A stretch of DNA of 64,000 bases. Origin: Kribbella sp. CA-293567. Lineage in GTDB: Bacteria > Actinomycetota > Actinomycetes > Propionibacteriales > Kribbellaceae. The notes beneath the pieces are model-generated. The model saw nothing but the letters and a program-made list of their open reading frames with translations, made no database searches and was not told the DNA's origin. Positions within the stretch are counted from its first letter, which is position 1, and the number at the start of each line of letters is the position of its first letter. Below, in pieces: positions 1-8,294 of the stretch. The translations under genes and the position numbers were made by a program. Location of the stretch: the NCBI RefSeq assembly GCF_027627575.1, contig NZ_CP114065.1, forward strand, positions 6,696,001 through 6,760,000. The letters run 5' to 3'.

Positions 1-122
1 GCCGGTGCAGACGATGCCGGGGCCGGCACCTGAGCGTTCGCCGGACCGACTGCAGCGACCGTCGCGACACCCGCCGTAGCAACCGAGACCGTCAGCACCG
101 CAGTGATCAGGTTCTTCTTCAT
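1..122 (-). CDS. N-terminus of a secreted protein (runs off the window)
   Basis: Only the first 40 codons are visible. They start MKKN, continue with a hydrophobic stretch rich in Ala, Val and Thr, and end in an Ala-Asn-Ala motif followed by Gln. This is a classical Sec signal peptide with a likely cleavage after residue 30. The following Pro/Ala/Ser-rich residues look like a linker. The function cannot be told from this fragment. The gene is divergent from a TetR gene and shares with it a perfect inverted repeat, so that regulator probably controls it (inference). Confidence 0.6.
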   Translation of the reverse strand, partial: MKKNLITAVLTVSVATAGVATVAAVGPANAQVPAPASSAP

Positions 123-163
123 GACTACTCCCAGGTTCAGTGTTCGATGTCTGCCTCATTGGC

Positions 164-204
164 TTTACACCTGTTAACTTACATGACTAGTTAACAGGTG
201 TAAA
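164..204. promoter_or_regulatory. Perfect 16-bp inverted repeat, likely TetR operator
   Basis: The arm TTTACACCTGTTAACT (164-179) is repeated as its exact reverse complement at 189-204 across a 9-bp spacer. It sits between the divergent secreted-protein and TetR genes and ends 9 bp before the regulator's ATG. It would therefore block both promoters. Binding by the adjacent TetR protein is inferred from position and symmetry. Confidence 0.7.
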
Positions 205-213
205 GTGATCTGC

Positions 214-837
214 ATGGCGACTTCGAAGGAACGTGTCCGCAACAAGCGAGGTGAAGGCGCGCAGCTACGCGACGAGATCGTCAGCGGCGCGACCAGGCTG
301 CTCGAGCAAGGCGCGGAGCACAGCGTCACGCTGCGCGCGGTGGCCCGGGAGGTGGGGATCTCCGCGCCGGCCATCTATCAGCACTTCGCCGACCGCGATG
401 CGATCCTGCTCGCGGTCGCCGAAGTCGCCTTCGCCGAGCTGGAACATGCGCTGAACGATGTGGGTGACCGCAGCGATCCCGCCGACCGGCTGCGAGCGGT
501 CTCCGCGGCCTATCTGACATTCGCCGAGCGCTCACCTGGCCGTTACCGGATCATGTTCGGCGGGGTCTGGGATGCGAGCAAGTCGCTGCAGCGCGCACCG
601 GCGATGGCCGGCGATCTCGCGGAACTCGGCCTCGGCGCCTTCCGGGTCATCAGCCGGGCCACCGCCGACTGCATCGAGGCAGGGCGCTCCACCGGGACAG
701 ATCCGCACGCCGACGCAACCGCGTTGTGGGTCGGCCTGCACGGGCTCGCTCAACTACAGGTGGCGACGCCCTTGTTTCCTTGGCCTTCCGGGTTGCAGTC
801 GACGCTCATCGATCGGCTGTCGTTGCTGCGAGACTAA
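214..837 (+). CDS. TetR/AcrR family transcriptional regulator
   Basis: The protein is 207 residues. The N-terminus holds a TetR helix-turn-helix (roughly residues 15-62, with TLRAVAREVGISAPAIYQHF), followed by an all-helical ligand-binding region ending in the WVGLHGLAQL pattern seen in WHG-type TetR C-terminal domains. The ATG at 214 is preferred over an in-frame GTG at 205, because 205 lies directly against the operator. The effector ligand is unknown. It probably represses itself and the divergent secreted-protein gene through the repeat at 164-204. Its stop codon interlocks with the stop of the convergent XRE gene. Confidence 0.85.
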   Translation: MATSKERVRNKRGEGAQLRDEIVSGATRLLEQGAEHSVTLRAVAREVGISAPAIYQHFADRDAILLAVAEVAFAELEHALNDVGDRSDPADRLRAVSAAYLTFAERSPGRYRIMFGGVWDASKSLQRAPAMAGDLAELGLGAFRVISRATADCIEAGRSTGTDPHADATALWVGLHGLAQLQVATPLFPWPSGLQSTLIDRLSLLRD

Positions 838-1655
838 AGGGTTGCGAGCAGCCTGGCGGTGGGGGAATCGATCTCGACGGTGTACACCACGAGGTGCTGG
901 TCGGGCTCAGTGTGCGCCGCGACGGATTGAAGCGCGAACTGGAGTTGTCCGCCTGGGTGGGCGATGGTCTGCTGGGTTGGTGCGTAGTCGTGCACCGCGT
1001 GGTCGTGCCACCAGCGTTCGATGTCGGGATTGGTACGGCGAAGGTTCGCGATCCCCTCGATGAGCAGGGTGTCGTGCGGGCGCCGTGCGGCTTCGCGGCG
1101 CATGCCGGCGACCGCCCGGGACGCGAACAACGGCCAGTCGACGAAGCGTTCCTTGGCCAGGGGATCGTCGAACAGGTACTCCACGATCGACACCCCGGTT
1201 GTGAAATCGCGACCGAGGACCTTGCTCAGAAGTTCGTTGTGGAAGAGAACTTCGGCGCGTTGCCCCAGCAGCAGTACGGGAACGTGGTCGAGGTTGGCAG
1301 CGAGGCGAAGCAGCCCTGGATCGGGGACCTGTGGACGAGCAGATTTCCCGCGGGACGAGTGACTGTGGGAGATCGCCAGATCGCGCAGGTGTGCGGCCTC
1401 GACCTCGTCGAGGCGTAAGACTCGACCGAGCGCAGCCAGGACGGAGTCGGAGATGTTCGGCTGCCGCCCCTGCTCGACCCGGCTGTAGTAGTCAGTGCTG
1501 AGCCCGGCGGCGACGGCGAGCTCTTCTCGGCGAAGTCCTGGTACGCGGCGCGGTCCGGGGAAGGGGGCTATGCCGGCCTGCGCTGGTGTTACGCGATCAC
1601 GCCGGGATCGCAGAAAAGCTCCGAGGGCGGACCGTTCTTGGCTCATGAAACTCAT
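834..1655 (-). CDS. XRE-family regulator with MmyB-like ligand domain
   Basis: The protein is 273 residues. An N-terminal XRE helix-turn-helix contains the actinobacterial signature RVPGLRREELAVAAGLS and YYSRVEQGR (about residues 37-65). The C-terminal half matches the MmyB-like PAS-type sensor domain (LLGQRAEVLFHN, then NIER/WWHDHAV patterns). Such proteins commonly sit divergent from one short-chain dehydrogenase and control it. Exactly that arrangement is seen here, with a palindrome in between. A second in-frame ATG at 1646 is possible. The ligand, probably a lipid or flavin-like small molecule in this family, is not determinable. Confidence 0.85.
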   Translation of the reverse strand: MSFMSQERSALGAFLRSRRDRVTPAQAGIAPFPGPRRVPGLRREELAVAAGLSTDYYSRVEQGRQPNISDSVLAALGRVLRLDEVEAAHLRDLAISHSHSSRGKSARPQVPDPGLLRLAANLDHVPVLLLGQRAEVLFHNELLSKVLGRDFTTGVSIVEYLFDDPLAKERFVDWPLFASRAVAGMRREAARRPHDTLLIEGIANLRRTNPDIERWWHDHAVHDYAPTQQTIAHPGGQLQFALQSVAAHTEPDQHLVVYTVEIDSPTARLLATL

Positions 1656-1681
1656 CGTAGGTGCGTCCCGCTGACCCTAGG

Positions 1682-1698
1682 TAGGCATGTCATGCCTA
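1682..1698. promoter_or_regulatory. 17-bp palindrome, likely operator of the XRE regulator
   Basis: TAGGCATG-T-CATGCCTA is a perfect 8-1-8 palindrome. It lies in the 92-bp gap between the XRE gene and the SDR gene, 26 bp upstream of the regulator start. The position suits shared control of both promoters. The binding protein is inferred. Confidence 0.65.
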
Positions 1699-1747
1699 GG
1701 TTGAACCGGCACTGGCGCCAGATTCAGGTCGACGACTGAATAGGTGC

Positions 1748-2539
1748 ATGACCACATCGAGCACTGAACTCAACCACCACTCCACCCCTTTCGCTGGACG
1801 GACGGCACTCGTCACCGGATCGACCAGCGGGATCGGCGCCGCGACAGCTCACCTGCTCGCGGCCCGCGGCGCCCACGTCATCGTCAGCGGCCGCGACGCC
1901 GCCCGGGGCGACGACATCGTGACGGCCATTCGGGCCGCCGGCGGCAAGGCCGACTTCGTCGCCGCGGATCTGGCCGGGGACGCCGGCACTGTCCGCGAAT
2001 TCGCTACCCGCGCGATCGCCGTGGCAGGAGGGCGGATCGACATCCTCGTCAACAATGCGGGCACCTACCCTGCCACGCTCACACCGGATCTTCCCGACGC
2101 TGCTCTCGACGCGATGCTCGCGGTCAACGTCCGCGCGCCGCATGTACTGGTCGCGCAGATCGCGCCCGGGATGGCGGATCGTGGCAGCGGTGTAATCGTG
2201 ACGATCGGGTCCTGGATGGCGTTGGTGGGCAGCCCGTTCGCTGCCATGTACACCGCCACCAAAGCAGCCGACCACCAGCTGACCCGTGCCTGGGCCGCCG
2301 AGTTCGGTCCACGCGGAGTCCGCGTCAACACCGTAGCCCCCGGCGTCACTCTCACCCCCGGCAACGAAGCAGACCTCGCGATCGTCGAACAGATGGCCGC
2401 GACCACCCCGGCCGGTAGTCCGGTCAGCCCTGACGACATCGCCTACGCCGTCGCGTTCCTCGCCTCCGACGAGGCCCGGATGATCCACGGCGCCACCCTC
2501 CACGTCGACGGCGGCATCACCGCCACCCGCCTCGCATGA
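1748..2539 (+). CDS. SDR family oxidoreductase
   Basis: This is a classical short-chain dehydrogenase/reductase of 263 residues. It has the cofactor-binding TGSTSGIG motif near residue 23, NNAG near residue 103, a catalytic Ser in the IGSW region and the YTATK active-site Tyr/Lys. The C-terminal DGG pattern is typical of 3-oxoacyl-ACP reductase-like SDRs. The substrate is unknown. It is probably regulated by the divergent MmyB-type XRE protein. Its last codons overlap the patatin start (ATGA), which suggests translational coupling and a joint function, perhaps on a lipid or ester substrate. Confidence 0.88.
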   Translation: MTTSSTELNHHSTPFAGRTALVTGSTSGIGAATAHLLAARGAHVIVSGRDAARGDDIVTAIRAAGGKADFVAADLAGDAGTVREFATRAIAVAGGRIDILVNNAGTYPATLTPDLPDAALDAMLAVNVRAPHVLVAQIAPGMADRGSGVIVTIGSWMALVGSPFAAMYTATKAADHQLTRAWAAEFGPRGVRVNTVAPGVTLTPGNEADLAIVEQMAATTPAGSPVSPDDIAYAVAFLASDEARMIHGATLHVDGGITATRLA

Positions 2540-3396
2540 CCACGCCGATCACCCGCGCCCTTGTTCTGGGCGGCGGAGGTCCACTGGGCATCGCGTGGCA
2601 GGCCGGACTGCTCGGCCGACTTCAGCAACTCGGAATCACCTTCACCGATGCCGACCTCATCGTCGGTACGTCAGCAGGATCGGTTGTCGGTGCGACCCTC
2701 GCGACCGGCGGCGACCTGGCCGCACTGGCCCAGCAAGTTACCGGCTCGCTACCGACGCCAGCCGGCACAACCGCGGACATCCCAGCTCTGCAAGCCCTCA
2801 CGGCCGACACCATCGCGGCCACGGCAACGGCCGAGGAGGCAATGGCACAGATCGGGCAATACGCCCTCGCCGCCGCGACCGTCGACGAGTCCGGCTACGT
2901 CGGCACCGAGGTGTTCGCGTCTTTCGCCACCACCGCTTGGCCGGCTGCGTTTCGTTGCACCGGCATCGACGCCACCACAGGCCAACTACGCGTCTGGGAC
3001 GCGGCGGACGGCTACGACCTGCCCAGCGCGCTGGCCGCCAGTTGCGCCGTGCCATTGCTTTTCCCGCCCATCACAGTAGGAGATTCCCGCTATATGGACG
3101 GCGGCATGCTCAGCCCGCTGAATGTCCCGCTCGCCGCCGGATACGACGAGGTCGTCGTGGTGTCCTGCTTCGCGCTCAATCTGCCGGCAGGCATCGTCGA
3201 CCCCGGCGCTCAACAGCGCCTTGCCGAGATCGACGAACTGCGCACGCAGGGCGCGAAGGTCACCGTGATCGAGCCCAGCCCGCTCTTCCTCGACATCAGC
3301 GGATGGGGCGCCAACGTCATGGACACCAGCCGCGCTCAGGCCGCCTACGACGCCGGTACTCAGCAGGCCGAACATCTCAGCCCTGTTGCACAGTGA
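2536..3396 (+). CDS. Patatin-like phospholipase family protein
   Basis: The protein is 286 residues. It carries the patatin oxyanion-hole glycine run GGGGPLG (about residue 12), the nucleophile elbow GTSAGS (Ser about residue 47) and the catalytic Asp in DGG (about residue 189). The family are Ser-Asp dyad lipid acyl hydrolases. No signal peptide is seen, so it should be cytosolic. It overlaps the preceding SDR by 4 bp and is likely co-transcribed with it under the MmyB-type regulator. The substrate is not known. Confidence 0.88.
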   Translation: MTTPITRALVLGGGGPLGIAWQAGLLGRLQQLGITFTDADLIVGTSAGSVVGATLATGGDLAALAQQVTGSLPTPAGTTADIPALQALTADTIAATATAEEAMAQIGQYALAAATVDESGYVGTEVFASFATTAWPAAFRCTGIDATTGQLRVWDAADGYDLPSALAASCAVPLLFPPITVGDSRYMDGGMLSPLNVPLAAGYDEVVVVSCFALNLPAGIVDPGAQQRLAEIDELRTQGAKVTVIEPSPLFLDISGWGANVMDTSRAQAAYDAGTQQAEHLSPVAQ

Positions 3397-3575
3397 CCAC
3401 CAAACAGCGGCCGCATTCCTAGCACTGCGGCCATAGGCCTCCCTCGAGCGAAGCCAGGCAATCGGACCGGCGGATCTGGAACGCGTGGATCACTCCCATG
3501 CGATCCCAGCGCGCCACGACCCGCACCCCCGATGCTTGGCCGTTCGGGTGATTCGACAACTACTTAGGAGAACTG

Positions 3576-4388
3576 ATGCCACGACAGGATTACCGCAATC
3601 AGACCGTCATCATCACCGGCGCCAGTTCCGGAATCGGCGCCTCGTTCGACAAGGCCCTTGCCGCCCGGGGCGCGAACCTGATCCTGGTGGCGCGCCGGCT
3701 CGACCGGCTGCAGTCGCTGGCTGCCGAGCTGGAACGGAAACACCAGATCACCGCGACAGCGATAGCGCTCGACCTCACCTCGCCGCACGTCGGCGTGGAG
3801 CTGAAGAAGGCCGTGGCCGACGCCGGTCTCACCGCGACCAGCTTGATCAACAACGCCGGATTCGGCACCTTCGGCCAGTTCGTCGACGAAGACCCGGCCC
3901 GCCTATCCCAGGAAATCGCGGTGGACGTCACCGCCCCGGTGCAACTGAGCTCCGCGTTCCTGCCGGACATCATCGCGGCGCGCGGCTTCCTCATTAACGT
4001 CGCCAGCTTGGCCGCCTACACGCCGACCCCTCGGATGGCTGTCTACGGTGCGACGAAGGCGTTCGTCCTCAGCTTCACCGAGGCGCTTTGGGCCGAGCTG
4101 CGCGGTACCGGACTCACCGCTTTCGCCTTATCTCCAGGGGCGACGAGCACCGAGTTCAACGCCGTCGTCGGCACCGACGACGCCACCGCGGGCGCCAAGA
4201 TGCGCACCCCCGCCGACGTCGTCGCCACCGCCTTGTCCCACCTCGAGAGCCGCAACCCTGGCCCGAGTGTCATCGACGGCCGATCAAACCGCCTGGTCGC
4301 GAGCATGGGGCGGCTGGCTCCCCGGCGAACCATCGTCACCATGATGCACCGGCTGACCGATCCGGCCCGCCGAGCGGGCTCGAAGTAG
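3576..4388 (+). CDS. SDR family NAD(P)-dependent oxidoreductase
   Basis: The protein is 270 residues. It shows the SDR motifs TGASSGIG near residue 13, NNAG near residue 91 and a YGATK active site near residue 155, with the catalytic Ser in NVASL. The length and C-terminal extension resemble the DltE/YdfG-like classical SDRs. A good ribosome binding site (AGGAGA) lies 7 bp before the ATG. It stands alone, 179 bp after the patatin gene. The substrate is unknown. Confidence 0.87.
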   Translation: MPRQDYRNQTVIITGASSGIGASFDKALAARGANLILVARRLDRLQSLAAELERKHQITATAIALDLTSPHVGVELKKAVADAGLTATSLINNAGFGTFGQFVDEDPARLSQEIAVDVTAPVQLSSAFLPDIIAARGFLINVASLAAYTPTPRMAVYGATKAFVLSFTEALWAELRGTGLTAFALSPGATSTEFNAVVGTDDATAGAKMRTPADVVATALSHLESRNPGPSVIDGRSNRLVASMGRLAPRRTIVTMMHRLTDPARRAGSK

Positions 4389-4705
4389 CGGGCACAAGCT
4401 TTCACCGATCTGCACAGCGCTATTTGTTGCGTGAGGGCGCTGCGGGCGCAGCCCGGCGACGAGATGAACGTATTTCGCCCGGCCGGCTCCGACAACTGCG
4501 TCAGCTTCGTCTGCCCCAGTGACGCGAGCCGTCCATGTGCTGCGGGAGGGAGGCACGGGGCTGAGTTTCAGAGCTTCGGCGCTGCCGCAATCGCCGCGGG
4601 TGCTGCGGTCCATCAGCTGCCACCATGGCGGTGGCCTCTGATTTTGCTGTCCCGCATTTGACGTTTCCCAAGGCGAGCGACCATGCATGCTCCAGCCAGT
4701 TGAAT
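4389..4705. other. Non-coding gap, no gene recognised
   Basis: About 320 bp between the SDR and the TetR operator. I see no reading frame with protein-like content and no structured repeat. Confidence 0.5.
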
Positions 4706-4725
4706 TTTACCGATCGTTCGGTAAA
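4706..4725. promoter_or_regulatory. TetR-type operator, 8-4-8 inverted repeat
   Basis: TTTACCGA and TCGGTAAA flank a 4-bp centre, ending 8 bp before the ATG of the TetR gene. The position indicates autoregulation. A shift-type TetR motif of the form ACCGA-N-TCGGT is common in this family. Confidence 0.7.
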
Positions 4726-4733
4726 GTATTTCC

Positions 4734-5330
4734 ATGGGCCGAGCAAGCGCCATCGACGACCACGACCTCCTTGATCGCCTGACGGAAGTTTTTCGCTGTC
4801 ATGGGTATGCGGGCGCATCCCTGACCGTGTTGTCCCAAGCCGCCGGACTGCAGCGCGCCAGCCTCTACCACCGCTTCCCCGAGGGAAAGCCGGCGATGGC
4901 TGCAGCAGTGCTGAACCACGCCGAGCGGATGTTCACAGCGATCCTCGAACCCCTGACCACCGCCCAGCACCCTGCCGACGGCGTTGCCGAGATGGCGCAG
5001 CGGATAGGTGCCTTCTACCGCGATGGGCGGAGGGGATGTCTCCTCGACACCATGACGCTCGACGGCGCACCCGACGATATTCGGGTCCGGGCCACAGCCG
5101 TGGCGCGTCGCTGGATGCACGGCATGGCAGCGGCCGCGATGCGGTCCGGCGCGAGTCAGGACGAGGCGGAGAGGCGCGCCCACGCAGCCCTTGTAAATAT
5201 CGAGGGCGCTCTCGTCGTTGCCCGGGTTCTGGACGATCCCACTGAGTTCGACAACACACTCGCTTGGCTGCCGCAACTACTGACCGCTACACCGTCAAGT
5301 GCCGCTCCGAATCGAGGCGACGACCGATGA
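4734..5330 (+). CDS. TetR/AcrR family transcriptional regulator
   Basis: The protein is 198 residues. The N-terminal helix-turn-helix (LTVLSQAAGLQRASLYHRF, about residues 30-48) is typical of TetR proteins, and the C-terminal helical domain resembles the TetR_C group that acts beside oxidoreductases. It has its own operator just upstream. Its stop overlaps the ATG of the next gene (ATGA at 5327), so the flavin split-barrel protein is probably translated with it and autoregulated. Confidence 0.85.
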   Translation: MGRASAIDDHDLLDRLTEVFRCHGYAGASLTVLSQAAGLQRASLYHRFPEGKPAMAAAVLNHAERMFTAILEPLTTAQHPADGVAEMAQRIGAFYRDGRRGCLLDTMTLDGAPDDIRVRATAVARRWMHGMAAAAMRSGASQDEAERRAHAALVNIEGALVVARVLDDPTEFDNTLAWLPQLLTATPSSAAPNRGDDR

Positions 5331-6229
5331 AAAACCCGTCCCACGATGGCGAACGAGCAGTACAGTGCCGCGCAAAGGAAGGCCGCGAAGGCTGGGGCTC
5401 ACCCATGTTCGATGCGACCATCCCCGGAGCGTTCGCCAAGTTCCTGCTGGACCAGCACATGCTCATCATCGGGGCCTCCGACGACCGCGGCGCCATGTGG
5501 TCGACGGTTCTCTCGGGCCGGCCGGGCTTCGTCAACGCTACAGACGAGCGAACCATCGTCATCGACACGGTCCCTGGGCAGGGGGATCCGCTGCAGAGCA
5601 CCTTCGAGTCTGCCCAAGACATCGGCATCCTCGCTCTGCAGCCGCAGACGCAACGCCGGATTCGCGCCAATGGCGTTGCGACCCGTTCCGGCCACCAACT
5701 CGTCGTGCGCACCGAGCAGGTGCTGGGCAACTGCCCGAAGTACCTTCAGCTCCGATCCGTATCCCACGTCGACGAGACCGCTACCAGGGGAACCGCGCAG
5801 AGCGCAGCAGAACTGACCGACGATCAGACCCGCTGGATCACGCAGTCCGACACCTTCTTCATTGCCAGTCGATCACCCGAACACGGCGCCGACTCCTCCA
5901 GCAGGGGAGGGATGCCCGGGTTCGTGACGGTGGTCGGGACACGGCGGCTCCGCTGGCCAGACTACGCCGGCAATCAGTTCTACATGACCTTGGGCAACAT
6001 GCATCTCAATCCCGCGATCGGCCTGCTGTTCATCGACTGGGAAAGTGGTCACACACTGCAGCTCACCGGAACAGGCCGCATCGACTGGAACCCCGGAAGC
6101 GCTAAGGTCCACCCGGGAGCTCTTCGAGTCATCGAGTTCGACATCGACGAGATCGTTCAGATCAACAACGCAAGCTCGCTGCGATGGCAATTACACGAGT
6201 ACTCACGACACAACCCGCCATCGAAGTAG
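5327..6229 (+). CDS. Pyridoxamine 5'-phosphate oxidase-like (FMN split-barrel) protein
   Basis: The protein is 300 residues. The N-terminus HDGERAVQ with a following QHMLIIGASDDRG and WSTVLSGRPGFV matches the large bacterial PNPOx-like group (two split-barrel halves). The second half contains TRRLRWPDYAGNQFYMTLGN, typical of the flavin-binding barrel. The start at 5327 is chosen because it gives the conserved N-terminus and a 4-bp overlap with the TetR gene. It probably binds FMN or F420 and reduces or oxidises a small molecule. The true substrate is unknown. Confidence 0.8.
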   Translation: MKNPSHDGERAVQCRAKEGREGWGSPMFDATIPGAFAKFLLDQHMLIIGASDDRGAMWSTVLSGRPGFVNATDERTIVIDTVPGQGDPLQSTFESAQDIGILALQPQTQRRIRANGVATRSGHQLVVRTEQVLGNCPKYLQLRSVSHVDETATRGTAQSAAELTDDQTRWITQSDTFFIASRSPEHGADSSSRGGMPGFVTVVGTRRLRWPDYAGNQFYMTLGNMHLNPAIGLLFIDWESGHTLQLTGTGRIDWNPGSAKVHPGALRVIEFDIDEIVQINNASSLRWQLHEYSRHNPPSK

Positions 6230-6348
6230 GGTGCCGTTCGACCAGCCACGATTTCGGCCGCGACCTGGTGCAGTCGATCCGGCGCCACGAGATAGCCGGC
6301 GGTGATGGTTTACGCCAGGATTAGCACCAGGCCGATCACGATCAACAT
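6228..6348 (-). pseudogene. Possible remnant of a small membrane protein (premature stop)
   Basis: From an ATG at 6348 the frame reads MLIVIGLVLILA, then a TAA, and continues in the same frame as TITAGYLVAPDRLHQVAAEIVAGR. That looks like one small single-TM protein interrupted by a nonsense codon. This is only sequence appearance; I do not recognise the family. Confidence 0.3.
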
Positions 6349-6372
6349 CCAGCGATTTCGAGGAGACTCCGC

Positions 6373-7860
6373 TTACTGACGTGTCGCGGGTGCTGCTTTC
6401 CAGTCCGGGTGGCCGGGCATGGCTGGGAGCTTGGTGCCGTAGAGCCAGGAGCGGAGGAACGGGCCGAGGTCGGTCTTCGCCACCTTCGAGGCTGTGGCGA
6501 TGAACTCTTCGGTGCTGCCGAGACCGTTGGCGTGTTCGCGGACCCAGGTGCGCTCGATCTGGTTGAACGTCTTGGTGCCGACGGTCTGCTGCAGGGCGTA
6601 GAGCACCAACGCGCCACCGCCGTACGCCGCTGAGCTGTACGGACGCGTCGATGCGTTCTCGCCGGGCCATTTGGCCGGATCCGGCTCGGCGATCGGGCCG
6701 TTGACCAGCAACTGGTTGCCCTGCTCAACATAGGTGGAACGCATCCGCTCGGACTGACTCATCCGCCCCTTGGCGGCGGACCACTCGCCTTCGTAGAAGA
6801 CCGCGTGTCCCTCGTTGAGCCAGAGGTCGGACCACTGTTCCGGCGAGACCGAGTTGCCGAACCACTCGTGCGCGATCTCGTGCAGCACGACCGCGTCGGT
6901 CCCGTTCTGCTCGAAGCCCTCCTTGGTCATCGCGTCGGCCGACATCAACGTGAGGCCCTGGGTCTCCAGTTCGCCGCCGACGGGTGCGACGTACGCGCCG
7001 GCCCGGACACCGGGAAAGCGGCCGAGGCGCTGCTCCATGAATCGCACCGACTCGTCGAACGTCTTCAGTTGCGGCTTGATCTCGGCCAGCCGCGCCGTCG
7101 GTACGGCGTACCGTAGGTCCATGCCGTGCGGTCCCTTGGCGTGCACCACCGTGAACGGGCCGACGCCGATCTGCAGCAGTTCGGTGGCGATCTTGCGGTC
7201 CTCGCGGAAGACCCGGGTGACCGTCTTGCCGATGGGGGTCGTCCGGATGAGCTTGCCGTTGGCAATGGAGTTCAGCCTCGCGGGGCCGGTGATGCTGATG
7301 GTCGCCGGCGCCTTCTGGGCCGGGTGATCGCTGACCGCGAGCATCCGGCGCGCACCGGACGGCTGGTTGATCGCCTGGATCCAGTCGTCGTACTGGATCA
7401 GACCTGGCGGGAAGGCGATGGCCGGATCGGTCACGCCGGTGACCTTGCTCCTGACATCCACCTTCACGACGAAACGAGCGTTCTTGGGCACCGCGCGTTT
7501 GGGCGTGATCACCAGTTCGCCTTGTGGAGTTGACTTCCAGGTCGCTCGCAGGCCGTTGACCCGTACCGCGGTGACCTCGGGGCCGAGCAGGTCGAGGTCG
7601 AACCTGCTCAGGCCGTGCGTCGCGCGACCGGTCAGCGTCGTGCTGGCGGTGTAGTCGGTCAGCTTGTCGTTGAACCGGAACGCCAACTGCTGATCGAGAA
7701 CGTCGTACCCGCCGTTGCCGAGCTCGGGCCAGACCTTGTCGCCGATCCCAGGCGCGCCCGGGGAGGCGGGTGGTGCGGCGAGGGCGGAGGGGACGGTCAG
7801 CCCCGCTCCGAGCGTGGTCAAAGCGAGCGTGGTCGCGACGATGCGACGTTGATTCTTCAT
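6373..7860 (-). CDS. Secreted M1-family zinc aminopeptidase-like protein
   Basis: The protein is 495 residues from the ATG at 7860; longer in-frame starts would precede the signal peptide. It has an N-terminal Sec signal (cleavage near Ala-Leu-Ala) and an N-terminal beta domain. The gluzincin motif HEIAHEW starts at residue 327, followed about 19 residues later by the zinc ligand Glu in LWLNEGHAVF. The family are metallo-aminopeptidases. The usual GAMEN exopeptidase motif appears as GGELE, so the exact specificity may differ. It is transcribed alone. It probably acts outside the cell or at the cell surface. Confidence 0.88.
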   Translation of the reverse strand: MKNQRRIVATTLALTTLGAGLTVPSALAAPPASPGAPGIGDKVWPELGNGGYDVLDQQLAFRFNDKLTDYTASTTLTGRATHGLSRFDLDLLGPEVTAVRVNGLRATWKSTPQGELVITPKRAVPKNARFVVKVDVRSKVTGVTDPAIAFPPGLIQYDDWIQAINQPSGARRMLAVSDHPAQKAPATISITGPARLNSIANGKLIRTTPIGKTVTRVFREDRKIATELLQIGVGPFTVVHAKGPHGMDLRYAVPTARLAEIKPQLKTFDESVRFMEQRLGRFPGVRAGAYVAPVGGELETQGLTLMSADAMTKEGFEQNGTDAVVLHEIAHEWFGNSVSPEQWSDLWLNEGHAVFYEGEWSAAKGRMSQSERMRSTYVEQGNQLLVNGPIAEPDPAKWPGENASTRPYSSAAYGGGALVLYALQQTVGTKTFNQIERTWVREHANGLGSTEEFIATASKVAKTDLGPFLRSWLYGTKLPAMPGHPDWKAAPATRQ

Positions 7861-7962
7861 AGCCACCAACCTATTGACGGCCCGTCGCGACGACATCACC
7901 CCCGAGTCGGCATCCCGGCTCATCCTCAGGTCGTACTTTGACCACCGCAGCAAGATTGGAGG

Positions 7963-8103
7963 ATGACCCTTCCTGAGACATTCCGTGCCGCTGTTCAGCG
8001 AGACGGCGCCAATCCCCTTCTGACCTACTACGGCGACGTCACCTCGTATCCGCCACCGGAGACCGGCCCGGCGACACTGAAGTCTAGATTCGGTTGCAAC
8101 TGA
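7963..8103 (+). pseudogene. Truncated TIGR03089 family protein (N-terminus only)
   Basis: An ATG with an upstream AGGA starts a frame MTLPETFRAAVQRDGANPLL followed by TYYGDVT. This matches the opening of the actinobacterial TIGR03089 proteins (acyl-CoA-synthetase-like, normally about 230 residues). After about 27 codons the sequence turns into unrelated residues and ends at TGA, 46 codons in. The break near 8043 is the likely edge of a rearrangement or inserted DNA; the transfer locus begins just beyond it. Confidence 0.7.
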
Positions 8104-8140
8104 GCATGCTCAAGTGCCTTGGAACGCTGGTCGGCTCGGC

Positions 8141-8160
8141 GGTCCACGACGGTCCACGAC
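8141..8160. repeat. Tandem 10-bp repeat
   Basis: GGTCCACGAC occurs twice in a row in the non-coding stretch between the truncated TIGR03089 gene and the transfer locus. Its meaning is unknown. Confidence 0.6.
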
Positions 8161-8294
8161 GCTGGGTTGAACGCCGAGCTTGAGCCCTGAAGCCAATTGA
8201 TCGCGCCAAGTCTGCGCCGGGTGGTGTGACGGGGTCGCGGTGGACCGCGGCGAAGAGGATCGGGGATCAACCTGAACTACATCGGCGCGCTCGA

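Noticed and set aside
8141..8160. Tandem GGTCCACGAC as an attachment site
   Set aside because: Attachment sites should recur at the far end of an element. I could not find a second copy near 20-24 kb, so it is listed only as a repeat.
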